Positions 30,814-39,982 of a DNA stretch of 64,000 nt are shown here, in pieces (position 1 is the stretch's first letter; the number at the start of each line of letters is the position of its first letter). The stretch lies in NCBI RefSeq assembly GCF_025567405.1, contig NZ_JAOQKJ010000003.1, positions 186,001-250,000 of the forward strand, read 5' to 3'. The DNA is from Suilimivivens aceti. Lineage in GTDB: Bacteria > Bacillota > Clostridia > Lachnospirales > Lachnospiraceae. Both the position numbers and the translations under genes were made by a program. Under the pieces are notes generated by a model, which saw nothing but the letters and a program-made list of their open reading frames with translations, was not told the origin of the DNA and made no database searches.

Positions 30814-31628
30814 ATGAAACAGATGCAAAATGCCCCTGAACATTGGCAGATATTTGAGAATCATCACGAAGCTATTATCGACCAGGAAACCTTTGATATT
30901 GTACAGAGTATCCGTGAAGGACGCCGAAGGCTCACTCCTATGGGAGAAATGCCAGTTTTATCCAGAATGCTCTTTTGTGCAGATTGTGGAGCAAAGCTCT
31001 ATCAGGTAAGGCATCGAGGATGGGAGCATGACAAGGAGCATTTTGTATGTGCCACATACCGTAAGATAAAAGGCGGATGTTCTTCCCATCAGATAAGAAA
31101 TGTGGTCGTTGAGGAAGTCCTTTTGGATGAAATCAGACGCATTCCTGCTTATGCCAGAGAACATGAAGATGAGTTAGTGGAAATGGCAATGAGCAAATCT
31201 GCAACAGCATTAAATAAAAGCCAGCGTGAGGGCAAACGTGAACTGGAGCAGGCAACCACTCGTATCTCAAAGCTTGATACCATTATTCAAAAGCTCTATG
31301 AGGATAATATAGAGGGAAAATATCTGACGAGAGATTCTCTAAAATGAGTGTCAGCTACGAGAATGATCAGAAACAGCTTGAAGCACGTATTGCAGATCTT
31401 AAATCACAGCTTGCAACAGAAAAAGATATAGTTCTTAATACCAAACACTTTTTAGACCTGGTAAGACGATATACTGATATTCAGGAGCTTGACGCAGAGA
31501 TTATCAGAGAGTTTGTAGAAAAGATTATCGTGTACAAGGCAGAACGTGTGGATAGTCATAGAGTTCAAAAAATCAAAATCATCTGGAATTGTATCGGCGA
31601 ATTTCAAACATCGACATCCCATCAATAA
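30814..31628 (+). pseudogene. Large serine recombinase, C-terminal part with frameshift
   Basis: Two adjacent frames encode the C-terminal half of a TnpX/TndX-type recombinase. The first has the recombinase-domain end (NAPEHWQIFENHHEAIIDQETF) and the zinc ribbon with CADCG and a second Cys pair (CATYRKIKGGC). After the A run at 31317-31320 the frame is lost; one extra A would restore GKISDERFSKMSVSYEND and join the coiled-coil tail (DQKQLEARIADLK) and the C-terminal VEKIIVYKAERV. The catalytic serine domain and much of the DNA-binding region are absent upstream. Inactive as it stands. Confidence 0.88.
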
Positions 31629-31631
31629 AAA

Positions 31632-31669
31632 CGGCATAGTCCAGTAATCGTAATCACTAAACTATGCCG
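31632..31669 (+). terminator. Terminator after the recombinase remnant
   Basis: cggcatagt (31632-31640) and actatgccg (31661-31669) form a perfect 9-bp stem with a 20-nt loop, followed by ATTTTCTT. It starts a few bases after the recombinase stop codon. Confidence 0.6.
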
Positions 31670-31738
31670 ATTTTCTTAAAGATATAAAATCCCTAATTTG
31701 TACCGCCTAAGGAAGGCTTTTTTGTCTGTATCCGCTTC

Positions 31739-33082
31739 TTATACCTCGAAGTTTACACCGGTATCAGAGGGCTCGTCGTCATCAAACGTGTAATCCTTAC
31801 CCGGAAGGACTGCATTCAGAATGATACCTGTCAGTGCACCTACAGCAAGACCGGAAAGATTTACTGTGACTGCGCCGATGCTGAAGGAGATCGCTCCTGC
31901 TGCACTGAAGTTGATACCAATGGAAAGCACCAGGATCAGAGCAGCGATGATCACGTTACGGCTCTTCGCGAAATCCACCTGATTCTCAACTACGTTACGG
32001 ACACCAACTGCAGAGATCATACCATAAAGTACCAGGGAAACACCGCCCAGTGTTGCTGTCGGCATACAGGAAATGACTGCCTCGATCTTCGGTGAGAAGG
32101 AGAAGAGAATGGCAAACACAGCAGCAATCCTGATCACTGCGGGATCGTAAACCTTTGTCAGGGAAAGTACACCGGTATTTTCACCATAGGTTGTATTGGC
32201 TGGTGCACCGAACAGGGAAGCCAGCATGGTTGCAAGACCATCTCCAAGAAGTGTTCTGTGAAGTCCGGGATCCTTGATATAATTTTTGCCTACGGTTGAT
32301 GAGATCGCAGACATATCACCGATATGCTCTACCATGGTAGCCAGTGCGATCGGCATGATGGTAATAGCTGCTGTGATCAGCAGGGAAGTATCTCCACCCT
32401 TTAAAACAGAGAATACTGTGCTTTCATAGTGAATCGGGAAACCGATCCATGCTGCTTCCTTTACCGGTGTGAAATCCACATTTCCGGTTACGGCTGCGAC
32501 TGCATAGGATACGACAACACCCATGATAATGGGAATGATCCTGATCATGCCCTTCCCCCAGATATTGCAGGCAATGACCACAACAATGGCAAGTACTGCA
32601 ATCCACCAGTTAGCTGCACAGTTATTGATCGCTGACTGGGAGAGGTTCAGACCGATGGCAATGATAATAGGTCCGGTTACAATAGGTGGGAAGAATTTCA
32701 TAACCTTGGAGGTTCCAAAGGCCTTGATCAGTGCTGCCAGGATCAGATACAGGACAGCGGAACAGGCAACACCAAAGCAGGCGTAAGGGAGAAGCTCCTT
32801 CTCTCCGTTAGGGGCAATCGCTGCATAGCCTGCGATAAAGGCAAAGGAGGATCCCAGGAATGCAGGTACCTTTCCTTTAGCTAAAAAATGGAACAACAGT
32901 GTACCGAGTCCTGCGAATAACAGTGTGGTGGAAACATCCAGACCTGTCAGTGCGGGAACGATAACTGTTGCTCCAAACATTGCGAACATATGCTGTACAC
33001 CAAGAATCAGCATTTTGGGAACGCCAAGCTGCTTTGCATCGAAGATACCTGAATCTCCGACAGTTACATTTGCTTTACTCAT
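31739..33082 (-). CDS. Uracil/xanthine permease, NCS2 family
   Basis: A 447-residue membrane protein with the 14-helix NCS2 arrangement. Typical stretches are GVPKMLILGVQHMFAMFGATVIVPALTG, PAFLGSSFAFIAG, MVEHIGDMSAISS (the QEGD/EHxGD substrate region) and GAPANTTYGENTGVLSLTKVYDP. The Asn-Thr-Thr-Tyr-Gly-Glu-Asn pattern is usual for UraA-type uracil permeases, so a nucleobase importer is likely, with uracil the best guess. GGAGGAGAT precedes the ATG. An upstream TTGACG box near 33186 suggests its own promoter. It stands alone between a mobile island and pepP. Confidence 0.93.
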   Translation of the reverse strand: MSKANVTVGDSGIFDAKQLGVPKMLILGVQHMFAMFGATVIVPALTGLDVSTTLLFAGLGTLLFHFLAKGKVPAFLGSSFAFIAGYAAIAPNGEKELLPYACFGVACSAVLYLILAALIKAFGTSKVMKFFPPIVTGPIIIAIGLNLSQSAINNCAANWWIAVLAIVVVIACNIWGKGMIRIIPIIMGVVVSYAVAAVTGNVDFTPVKEAAWIGFPIHYESTVFSVLKGGDTSLLITAAITIMPIALATMVEHIGDMSAISSTVGKNYIKDPGLHRTLLGDGLATMLASLFGAPANTTYGENTGVLSLTKVYDPAVIRIAAVFAILFSFSPKIEAVISCMPTATLGGVSLVLYGMISAVGVRNVVENQVDFAKSRNVIIAALILVLSIGINFSAAGAISFSIGAVTVNLSGLAVGALTGIILNAVLPGKDYTFDDDEPSDTGVNFEV

Positions 33083-33232
33083 CTCAATCTCCTCCGTATG
33101 TATTTACTGATTTCCCGGAGTATGAATCCCGTTCCCCGAAAAATCCTTTAGATACAACCTTATCAAAAAAAGAGATATCCGTCAAGCAAAGATCTGATTT
33201 CTTTCCTCCGGCGCTTCCATCCTCCGGCCGGG

Positions 33233-35029
33233 TCAGATTTCCCTTGTTGCCTTCTTCAGGAATTCCAGCTCTTCCCCTTCAAAATAAGGAGACAGCTTCT
33301 CATATACTGATTTATGGTATGCATTCAGTGTTTTCTTTTCACTTTCTTCCATAGCCGCAGGATCGATACCGTCAAGGTCAATGGGCACATAGGTCAGATC
33401 CTCAAAGTGCATGAATTGACCATATCCGTTCTGCTCACCCTTCCGGCAGAGCAGCTCATTTTCCGTACGGATGCCATGGCTTCCTTCTATATAAATACCG
33501 GGTTCATCTGTCGTCACCATTCCCTCTTCAAACTCCCAGTCATTATCACTGCCTGGAAGCTCCTTATACCGGAAGCTGTTTGGTCCTTCATGGACATTTA
33601 GAAGATAACCTACCCCGTGACCGGTTCCGTGCTTATAATCCAGTCCCTGCTGCCAGAAAACCTCCCTGGCTGCCAGATCCAGATTGGTTCCCCTGCAGCC
33701 CTTCAGAAACCGAAGGCTCTTCAGGCGCATGACCGCCCTTGCTACCAGCGTAAAGTGCTGTCGCATTTCCTCTGTGATCTCTCCCAGGATAAAAGTTCTT
33801 GTAATGTCTGTCGTTCCTTCATAATAATGACCGCCGCTGTCTACCATGAGCATGCCTTTCGCCTGAATCGTACTGCAGGCATCCTTCTTTGCGCTGTAAT
33901 GAATGATCGCACCATTGTCTCCGTAAGCGCTGATAGTCTCAAAGCTTGGCTCTATAAAGGAAGGATTCTGTGCCCGCAGGCTTTTAAGATGCTCTGCCAC
34001 ACTGATCTCATCCATTGGGATCTTTCCGACGTTCTTCTTCAGCCAGTACATAAAACGGGTCACGGCAATGCCATCCATCAGATGTGCCTTCCTGAGATTT
34101 TCCTGCTCCGTTTCATTCTTGACGGCCTTCATCCTCGTGGTAGGATTTGGACTGTCGATCAGTCTCTTCTCCGGAAGCTCCTTTAACAGCCGGTAATTGA
34201 TCCGGTTCTTGCACACGAGGATCTTCTCCTCTTTATTTTCCATCCCTCTTGCTGCCACAAAATCATAAAAGCTCTCATAAGGCTTTAGGATAATATGGTT
34301 CTTCGCAAGATATTCCCTGATCTCCTCTGAAAATGCCTTCTCCCCGGCAAACAGATAGCTTTCTGTTTCTGTGATCGCCGCATAGGAAAGGAGCACAGGG
34401 CAGCTTTCCACGTCATCCGCACGGAGGTTAAACAGCCATGCGATATCATCCAGCGTGGTCAGATAATGGATCTCTGCCCCCTTCTCCTTCATTTTTTCAC
34501 GAAGTCTTGCAAGCTTGCCCTCGCAGGACTCTCCGCTATAGGCTTCAGAAAGCTGATATACAGGGGTAAAGGCGAGCTGCGTTCTTCCTTCCCATGCCAT
34601 GCCGCAGAAATCTCTGTCATACACGACCCGTCCTTCTGCAGCCTCTGCCAGCTTTTCGTACGCTTCTCCCTCTCCGGCTGTGACCACTCTGCCGTCAAAG
34701 CCAAGCTTCTGCCCTTTTTTCAGGATTTCTTTTATATAGTCCTTCACCGCAGGCACACCGGGCTCACCCATTTTCATCAGTGTGATATCACTGCAAGAAA
34801 GCTCTCTGGCTGCCTGGATAAAATAGCGTCCATCCGTAAAAAGTGCTGCCTGATCCTCTGCTACCACCAGTGTCCCTGCCGATCCGGTAAAGCCACTGAA
34901 GTACTTTCTTGCCATAAAATACTCACTGACATACTCACTATTATGATAGTCTGAGGTGGGGATCACAAGACACTGCACGCCTTCCTGTTTCATCACTTCT
35001 CTAAGTTTTCCAAGCCTTTCCTTTATCAT
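33233..35029 (-). CDS. Xaa-Pro aminopeptidase (aminopeptidase P, three-domain form)
   Basis: A 598-residue metallopeptidase that removes N-terminal residues preceding proline. The two creatinase-like N-terminal domains (residues ~1-310) are followed by the pita-bread catalytic domain. Metal ligands are the two Asp in LMVDSGGHYYEGTTDITRTF, His in GTGHGVGYLLNVHEG, and Glu in TTDEPGIYIEGSHGIRTENE. The C-terminal ~60-residue extension is typical of the long eukaryote-like class found in many Firmicutes. GGGAGG precedes the ATG. It is a likely member of a run with spoVAE upstream (19-nt gap). Confidence 0.95.
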   Translation of the reverse strand: MIKERLGKLREVMKQEGVQCLVIPTSDYHNSEYVSEYFMARKYFSGFTGSAGTLVVAEDQAALFTDGRYFIQAARELSCSDITLMKMGEPGVPAVKDYIKEILKKGQKLGFDGRVVTAGEGEAYEKLAEAAEGRVVYDRDFCGMAWEGRTQLAFTPVYQLSEAYSGESCEGKLARLREKMKEKGAEIHYLTTLDDIAWLFNLRADDVESCPVLLSYAAITETESYLFAGEKAFSEEIREYLAKNHIILKPYESFYDFVAARGMENKEEKILVCKNRINYRLLKELPEKRLIDSPNPTTRMKAVKNETEQENLRKAHLMDGIAVTRFMYWLKKNVGKIPMDEISVAEHLKSLRAQNPSFIEPSFETISAYGDNGAIIHYSAKKDACSTIQAKGMLMVDSGGHYYEGTTDITRTFILGEITEEMRQHFTLVARAVMRLKSLRFLKGCRGTNLDLAAREVFWQQGLDYKHGTGHGVGYLLNVHEGPNSFRYKELPGSDNDWEFEEGMVTTDEPGIYIEGSHGIRTENELLCRKGEQNGYGQFMHFEDLTYVPIDLDGIDPAAMEESEKKTLNAYHKSVYEKLSPYFEGEELEFLKKATREI

Positions 35030-35048
35030 GTGTAGCTGCCTCCCTGTC

Positions 35049-35405
35049 TTATTTTTTCATTTTCGGTTTAAAAATGAGACTTGCCAGATATCCGAAGATC
35101 AATGCTGCACTGCAGCCTGCTGCTCCGGCCCGGAAGCCCCCTGTAAATAATCCCATGATCCCGTCCTCACCTATGGCTTCCTTTACTCCGTTCATCAGAA
35201 CGTGTCCAAACCCAAGAAGCGGAACTGATGCCCCGGCACCGGCAAATTCCACAAAGGGATCATAAATGCCCAAAAAGGAAAGGACTGCTCCAAGACATAC
35301 CAGCAGCACCATGATCCTTCCCGGCATCAGCTTTGTTTTTTCCATCAGGATCTGCACAAGGGCACAGATCCCTCCACCTATAAGAAATGCTTTGCTATAT
35401 TCCAT
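35049..35405 (-). CDS. spoVAE: Stage V sporulation protein AE
   Basis: A 118-residue membrane protein of the SpoVA channel that moves dipicolinic acid into the forespore and releases it at germination. Four hydrophobic segments contain the signature GGGICALVQILMEKTKL, DPFVEFAGAGASVPLLGFGHVL and GGFRAGAAGCSAAL, matching the SpoVAE (AEb) form. The ATG at 35405 is used because AAAGGA lies 8 nt upstream and the family starts with MEY; the frame is open 27 codons further without similarity. It is separated from the other spoVA genes by several unrelated genes. Confidence 0.9.
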   Translation of the reverse strand: MEYSKAFLIGGGICALVQILMEKTKLMPGRIMVLLVCLGAVLSFLGIYDPFVEFAGAGASVPLLGFGHVLMNGVKEAIGEDGIMGLFTGGFRAGAAGCSAALIFGYLASLIFKPKMKK

Positions 35406-35490
35406 ACCTGAAATCCTTTCTGTCCGTATCTCCATCCGGTACTTCCCGGACACATACCCGGAACACTTTCTGCTGGAATATAGCATATCC

Positions 35491-36378
35491 TTATTTTTTC
35501 TTTTTATCCGGCAGCTGTACCAGAATCACTGCCGCAAATACAAGTATGCATCCAGACAGCTCCTGCAGGCTCAGTGTCTGGTGCAGGAGCACGAAGCCTG
35601 CCAGAACGGAGAATACAGATTCCATGCTCAGGATCAGGGATGCCACTGTAGGATCCAGATCCTTCTGCCCTATGATCTGCAGCGTATATGCCACGCCACA
35701 GGATAAAATTCCCGCATAGGCAAGCGGTACGATGCCTGCTATAAAGTCAGACAGTACAGGATGTTCAAATAAAATGGCTCCGCTCCATCCGATCACACCC
35801 GCTACCAGAAACTGCAGACAGGAAAGCTCCACGCCATCCACCTTTTCTGCAAAATGGTCGATCACCAGAATATGTACGGTAAAGATCAGGGCACAGATAA
35901 ATACAAGCAGATCTCCCCTTGAAAGCTTTAGTGTCTCTGTCATACAGAGCAGATACATGCCGACAGCTGCCAGAGCCGCCCCGATCCATACCTTTCCACT
36001 GGCCTTTTTCCCAAGGAAAATACTGGCGATCGGCACCAGAATAATATACAGTGTAGTGATAAATCCTGCCTTTCCTACTGTGGTATACATGATTCCAAAC
36101 TGCTGGAACAGTGCCGCACTGCCAAGAGCAATACCACAGAGAATACCACCCCTCAGCGTAACCCCAAAGGGTGCGCCTTCCTTTCCTTCCTTTATGGCCT
36201 TCTGCCTTCTTATGGCTACAAGCGGTAACAATACCAGGGCGCCAAGGATAAATCTGGCTCCGTTAAAGCTGAAGGGACCCATGTAATCCATCCCGACGCT
36301 CTGTGCGACAAAGGCAACACCCCAGATAAATGCTGCCAGAAACAGAAACAGACTGCTTTTCAGTGAACCTTTTTTCAT
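35491..36378 (-). CDS. EamA/DMT superfamily transporter
   Basis: A 295-residue permease with ten predicted helices arranged as two EamA repeats. The first repeat opens LFLFLAAFIWGVAFVAQSVGMDYMGPF; the second, from about residue 150, contains VAYTLQIIGQKDLDPTVASLILSMESVFSVLAGFVLLHQTLS. Such proteins export metabolites, amino acids or drugs; the substrate is unknown. The ATG at 36378 overlaps the aroK stop as ATGA, with AAGGAG upstream, so I prefer it to the ATG three codons earlier. Confidence 0.9.
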   Translation of the reverse strand: MKKGSLKSSLFLFLAAFIWGVAFVAQSVGMDYMGPFSFNGARFILGALVLLPLVAIRRQKAIKEGKEGAPFGVTLRGGILCGIALGSAALFQQFGIMYTTVGKAGFITTLYIILVPIASIFLGKKASGKVWIGAALAAVGMYLLCMTETLKLSRGDLLVFICALIFTVHILVIDHFAEKVDGVELSCLQFLVAGVIGWSGAILFEHPVLSDFIAGIVPLAYAGILSCGVAYTLQIIGQKDLDPTVASLILSMESVFSVLAGFVLLHQTLSLQELSGCILVFAAVILVQLPDKKKK

Positions 36379-36893
36379 TGCTGCCATGACTCCTTCAAGT
36401 ATTTTTCACTGATCTCCTCTACAATATCCCGGATATTCCTTCCATCACAGGTGATGGTGATATCCGCCCATTTTTCATAGAGCGGAACTCTTTCCCGGTA
36501 AAGGTCTTCCAGTGTATATCCTTCCTTCAGGACCACACCCCTTTTATGCAGATCCCCAAGACGTTCTGTCAGCTCCTTATAGGAAAGCTTCAGATACACC
36601 ACGCATCCGATCTCTGACAGATGCTCCATGGCCTCTTCTCCGTATACCACGCTGCCTCCTGTAGCGATCACATGACCTGACAGAACAAGCGTGGCATTGA
36701 TCTTATTTTCAATTTCAAGAAATCCCTCTTCTCCATATGCCTCGATCAGCTGATAGAGAAGCCTTCCTGTCTGTTCCTGAATCACCAGGTCAGAATCAGT
36801 AAAGGAATACCCGAGCTTCTTGGCAAGCACCACCCCAACGGTACTCTTGCCTGCTCCCGGCATCCCGATCAGAATCACATTTTTCTCCGTCAT
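36375..36893 (-). CDS. aroK: Shikimate kinase
   Basis: A 172-residue P-loop kinase that phosphorylates shikimate in aromatic amino acid synthesis. Walker A is IGMPGAGKSTVG, the shikimate-binding Asp and Arg-type residues occur in SFTDSDLVIQEQTG, and the glycine-rich ATGGSVVYGEEAM block is conserved. The lid segment holds DLHKRGVVL. Note the spelled-out lid Arg and the Walker B region differ little from the norm. It begins just after ridA (3-nt gap) and overlaps the DMT gene. No other shikimate-pathway genes are in the window. Confidence 0.93.
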   Translation of the reverse strand: MTEKNVILIGMPGAGKSTVGVVLAKKLGYSFTDSDLVIQEQTGRLLYQLIEAYGEEGFLEIENKINATLVLSGHVIATGGSVVYGEEAMEHLSEIGCVVYLKLSYKELTERLGDLHKRGVVLKEGYTLEDLYRERVPLYEKWADITITCDGRNIRDIVEEISEKYLKESWQQ

Positions 36894-36896
36894 CAC

Positions 36897-37277
36897 TTAA
36901 TCTTCCAGGGCGGCGATCACTTCTACTTCGCAGAGCACGTTCTTCGGAAGCTGCTTTACGGCTACACAGCTTCTTGCCGGCTTCCCGGTAAAGTATTTCT
37001 CATATACACAGTTGAAGGCTGCAAAATCTGCCATATCCGCAAGGAAGCAGGTGGTCTTTACCACATGCTCATAATCCGTGCCTGCTGCCTTCAGTATCTC
37101 TCCTGCATTTTCGATGGCCTGCTTTGCCTGTGCAATGATATCCCCTGTCTCCAGCTCTCCTGTAGATGGAATGATCGGAATCTGACCGGATGCATATAAC
37201 ATACCGTTTGCAATAATTCCCTGGGAATAGGGTCCGATCGCTGCAGGTGCCTTATCTGTTGAAATCTTCTGTAACAT
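36897..37277 (-). CDS. ridA: RidA family enamine/imine deaminase
   Basis: A 126-residue trimeric enzyme that hydrolyses reactive enamine/imine intermediates released by PLP enzymes such as threonine dehydratase. The family blocks APAAIGPYSQGI, YASGQIPI and the C-terminal RSCVAVKQLPKNVLCEVEVIA are present, including the key Arg and Glu of the active cleft. The ATG at 37277 has AAGGAGA 9 nt upstream; the longer frame is not supported by the family. It is followed closely by aroK and preceded by a small uncharacterised gene. Confidence 0.95.
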   Translation of the reverse strand: MLQKISTDKAPAAIGPYSQGIIANGMLYASGQIPIIPSTGELETGDIIAQAKQAIENAGEILKAAGTDYEHVVKTTCFLADMADFAAFNCVYEKYFTGKPARSCVAVKQLPKNVLCEVEVIAALED

Positions 37278-37293
37278 GTTTTTCTCTCCTTCT

Positions 37294-37524
37294 CTACTCA
37301 TCAAATTCTGCGGTGACGTAGTAGCCTCTTTCATTCTGGATGACAGCGCTGACACGTCCTTCTCTTGTCCTTAGTCTCTCACGGAAAGGAATATTGGGTG
37401 ACATTGCAAGGGAAGGATCTATCGTATAATAGTAATTACTTGGCAGAACACCCTCTGTCACTGTGATCTGATCGCCTTCCTTCAAAAGTCCCGGACGCTC
37501 CATCTTGAATTCCATAGAACGCAT
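37294..37524 (-). CDS. Small conserved hypothetical protein
   Basis: A 76-residue soluble protein beginning MRSMEFKMERPG. Residues after about 15 look like a small beta-rich domain (QITVTEGVLPSNYYYTIDPSLAM, REGRVSAVIQNERGYYVTAEFDE). No function is recognised. AGGAGGT stands before the ATG at 37524; nine codons upstream another ATG lacks a site. It lies 16 nt before ridA on the same strand, so co-transcription is likely. Confidence 0.7.
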   Translation of the reverse strand: MRSMEFKMERPGLLKEGDQITVTEGVLPSNYYYTIDPSLAMSPNIPFRERLRTREGRVSAVIQNERGYYVTAEFDE

Positions 37525-37587
37525 CTCCACACCTCCTTTACATGTGCACATCCATTTTAATCAACTTTTCTGCTTTTTTCAATACTA

Positions 37588-38082
37588 TTACATCCCGGAC
37601 AGAAAGATCTGTCTGGAAAAATAAAACAGACTGCCAAGGAGCTTACCAAAAGCAGCTGCCGCTATGGCAATCCCAAGACCATGCCGGAACCCCATTCTCC
37701 TTGCAAAAATGGGAATGGAATCCAGCATCTCCGCAATGGCAAATGCCAGGCATCCGATAAAGCTCCCCGAAAAAAATCCGTAAAAGCATAGAAACACTGT
37801 TCCAGCCACTCTGACTACTGCTGCTGTAGCTTCCCCGAAGGGTTCCCTGGACAGCAGATAGCTTCCTGCCTGAAGGCAGTCCGGGAACACACTGGCAATG
37901 CACCCGAAAACCGTGCCAAGAATCACTGCCTCCTCCAGCGCAAATACTTTATCTGCCACATGCATCCTTCCAGCAAACCTGGGTATCAGCCCTACAGAAG
38001 AAAGCACGGTAAATACCCCTGCCGAGGAAAGCAGGCCAAAGGAAAACCCAAATATCCCCAGAAGGATCTGATCAGGAAGCAT
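37588..38082 (-). CDS. spoVAB: Stage V sporulation protein AB
   Basis: A 164-residue integral membrane protein with four or five helices. SpoVAB hallmarks are GFSFGLLSSAGVFTVLSSVGLIPR near the N terminus and GSFIGCLAFAIAEMLDSIPIFARR around residue 115. It belongs to the forespore-expressed SpoVA set. The ATG at 38082 lies inside the end of spoVAA (11-nt overlap), so the two are translated together. It is slightly longer than the Bacillus protein. Confidence 0.9.
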   Translation of the reverse strand: MLPDQILLGIFGFSFGLLSSAGVFTVLSSVGLIPRFAGRMHVADKVFALEEAVILGTVFGCIASVFPDCLQAGSYLLSREPFGEATAAVVRVAGTVFLCFYGFFSGSFIGCLAFAIAEMLDSIPIFARRMGFRHGLGIAIAAAAFGKLLGSLFYFSRQIFLSGM

Positions 38083-38701
38083 CAATGGTCTTGCCCTCCC
38101 TGTCTGCCGTTTCGATCAGTGCCTTATTGACATCTGTTTCATATACACGCATTTCCACCTCGATCGGCGTGGGATCCTTTGTCAGCCGTCTGCCCCCAAT
38201 ATGATTGAAGAATATGATGATCCCTACTGCGAGTCCAAGGGAATAGGCAATCTCCAGAATGGTATATCCCTGCGGCGTATATCCCATGACCTGTTCATAT
38301 ACCCTGGAAAAAAGCCTGTTGATGCTGATGTCATTGTGAAATGCCATAATAGTAAAGCCTGTTCCGAAGAAACTGATCAGCATGACAAAAATCAGTCTGA
38401 CCGTCTGCGCCATGGTTTTGTGTCGGCCCGCATTGACCAGTTCGATCAATGTTGCATTTTCTCCTACGCTCTCCACTGTAACGGCCGGGCATTCCTTTTC
38501 GATCAGCTCGATCACACGTAGAATGCTGATCACCTGTCGTTTTCTTTTCTCCTCCTGAAACTGATAAATCTTAAGTGCCTTCACCTTGGAAGTGATGCTA
38601 CTGTCAGAACAGTAAACGGAGGCAATGTCCTTTACACATACCTGTGCCTGCATTACCTCCACATTCTGTTCTGCTTTTAAATATAAAACCTTTGATGACA
38701 T
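38072..38701 (-). CDS. spoVAA: Stage V sporulation protein AA
   Basis: A 209-residue protein with a soluble N-terminal domain of about 100 residues (VLYLKAEQNVEVMQAQVCVKDIASVYCSD) and two membrane helices. The SpoVAA block FFGTGFTIMAFHNDISINRLFSRVYEQVMG lies between helices. AGGAAGG precedes the ATG. It is the promoter-proximal gene of the AA-AB pair. The family acts in dipicolinate uptake during sporulation. Confidence 0.9.
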   Translation of the reverse strand: MSSKVLYLKAEQNVEVMQAQVCVKDIASVYCSDSSITSKVKALKIYQFQEEKRKRQVISILRVIELIEKECPAVTVESVGENATLIELVNAGRHKTMAQTVRLIFVMLISFFGTGFTIMAFHNDISINRLFSRVYEQVMGYTPQGYTILEIAYSLGLAVGIIIFFNHIGGRRLTKDPTPIEVEMRVYETDVNKALIETADREGKTIDAS

Positions 38702-38750
38702 ACCATTACCTTCCTTTTTCTGAAGACTAGTATGTCATTTTTCTCTTCTT

Positions 38751-39836
38751 TTATTCTGATTTCAGAAGCATAAACTGCATTAATACCGGATCATGGTCAG
38801 AAAGCTCATAACGCCAGTCCATATTGGTATAATAATTTACGCCAACATTGTCAGAAACAATAAATCCATCCAGGGTATAGGTCTGTGTCTGTCCTTCCTG
38901 ATAAGGCTCTCCTGCATCCCTGCAGCTGTTATGCTCTATGTCTTCTGCCTTGGCAGAGTCAATGGCAAGCCTAAAGCCCTCCGGCAGTGATTCCCTCGGG
39001 AAGGGCTGTGCCCATTCATCCGTATTTTCTATAACAGTCTGTTTCATGTTATGGTTAAAATCACCGCCACAGATGATATAATTTCCTTCCTTATAGTCTG
39101 CTTTCATATCCTCGTAGAGCATGGCAAGCTGTCCGTCCCTGACGGAAGCATCTGCCCCGTATGCAGAAAGATGTACATTATAAAGACAGAGGCTCTTTCC
39201 GTTTTCCAGAGGGATCCTTGAAATGGAATAGCATCTGTCCAGATCCAGGAACCTGCTGAAGGACTGGGAAATAGGAAGGCTTCTTCTCATCGTATCTGTG
39301 ATCTCGCTGCGCGAATAGGTCACGATTCCTGCCTGATTGGCACCATGAGGCTCCCACGGCGGGAAAAACAAAAATGGAGAATCATAATTCTCAGCAAAGG
39401 TGTAATAATAGCCTGTCACAAACTGATTCATCAGCTCCAGCTCATTCACATGATAGGATCTGGTTCCATCAATATCTACCTCCTGCATAAGCACGAAATC
39501 AGGATTAACTGTATTTACGATATCTCCCATTCCACAGATGCCGGCAGTCACGCTCTCCTCGTCCTTCGCCCAGGAGCTCCTGCCCCCGTCCATAAAGAAG
39601 CTGTAGTCATTCCGGTAAGCCCCAAAACCAATATTATAGGTCATGATCCAGTAATACTTTCCAACCTCTACCTGACGATCCTCCTCAAAGGCTGCCTGAT
39701 TCCCTGTTCTGTTGACCTCAAGAGTCAGCTTGTCCGGCAGCCTGTGATAGGACACCATGACATAGACCAGATAAGCTGCCACGATCAGCAGAATCACCAG
39801 TATGATAATTCCGATTCTTTTTCCTGCTTTTTTCAA
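38751..39836 (-). CDS. Endonuclease/exonuclease/phosphatase family protein, membrane-anchored
   Basis: A 361-residue protein with an N-terminal membrane anchor (IGIIILVILLIVAAYLVYVM) and an extracytoplasmic EEP fold. Catalytic blocks are MTYNIGFG, the metal Glu in VLMQEVDIDG, the His in YNVHLSAYG, the Asp/Asn in GGDFNHN and the terminal SDHDPVLMQF. Members of this fold cleave phosphodiesters in nucleic acids or sphingomyelin-like lipids; location outside the membrane favours a lipid, polymer or nucleic acid substrate. The start codon is TTG with AGAGGA 7 nt before it. Confidence 0.88.
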   Translation of the reverse strand: MKKAGKRIGIIILVILLIVAAYLVYVMVSYHRLPDKLTLEVNRTGNQAAFEEDRQVEVGKYYWIMTYNIGFGAYRNDYSFFMDGGRSSWAKDEESVTAGICGMGDIVNTVNPDFVLMQEVDIDGTRSYHVNELELMNQFVTGYYYTFAENYDSPFLFFPPWEPHGANQAGIVTYSRSEITDTMRRSLPISQSFSRFLDLDRCYSISRIPLENGKSLCLYNVHLSAYGADASVRDGQLAMLYEDMKADYKEGNYIICGGDFNHNMKQTVIENTDEWAQPFPRESLPEGFRLAIDSAKAEDIEHNSCRDAGEPYQEGQTQTYTLDGFIVSDNVGVNYYTNMDWRYELSDHDPVLMQFMLLKSE

Positions 39837-39982
39837 TATATAAGTCCTCTTTCCGATACAGCTCGATTCGTATCTGAACTTATTGTATCATGAGTATTTC
39901 CCAATGTCCATTTTGACTGGTGCCTACACGTTTTATAATACCCTTTCCTGTTTTCTTCATTCCGTTTTCCCTTCCAGCACCC

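Larger units (their letters stand above)
28851..31708. mobile_element. Small mobile island or remnant with terminal inverted repeats
   Basis: The left end 28851-28873 (aggcggt, 6 variable, then a-agggatttt) matches the reverse complement of the right end 31686-31708 at 19 of 23 positions. Between them lie RhuM, an XRE regulator and a decayed large serine recombinase, all typical accessory cargo, while the flanks are housekeeping genes (addBA operon, NCS2 permease). No clear target-site duplication is seen. The element family is not recognised; the recombinase fragment may be cargo or an earlier insertion and need not be the mover. Confidence 0.5.

Noticed and set aside
30155..31628. XRE, RhuM and recombinase as a new phage-defence system
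   Set aside because: RhuM occurs near defence genes, but no nuclease, methylase or other effector is present here and the recombinase is broken, so there is no positive evidence for a defence function.
33083..33232. Purine or other riboswitch before the NCS2 permease
   Set aside because: Only a promoter-like TTGACG box and weak pairings are visible; none of the conserved aptamer cores I know is present.
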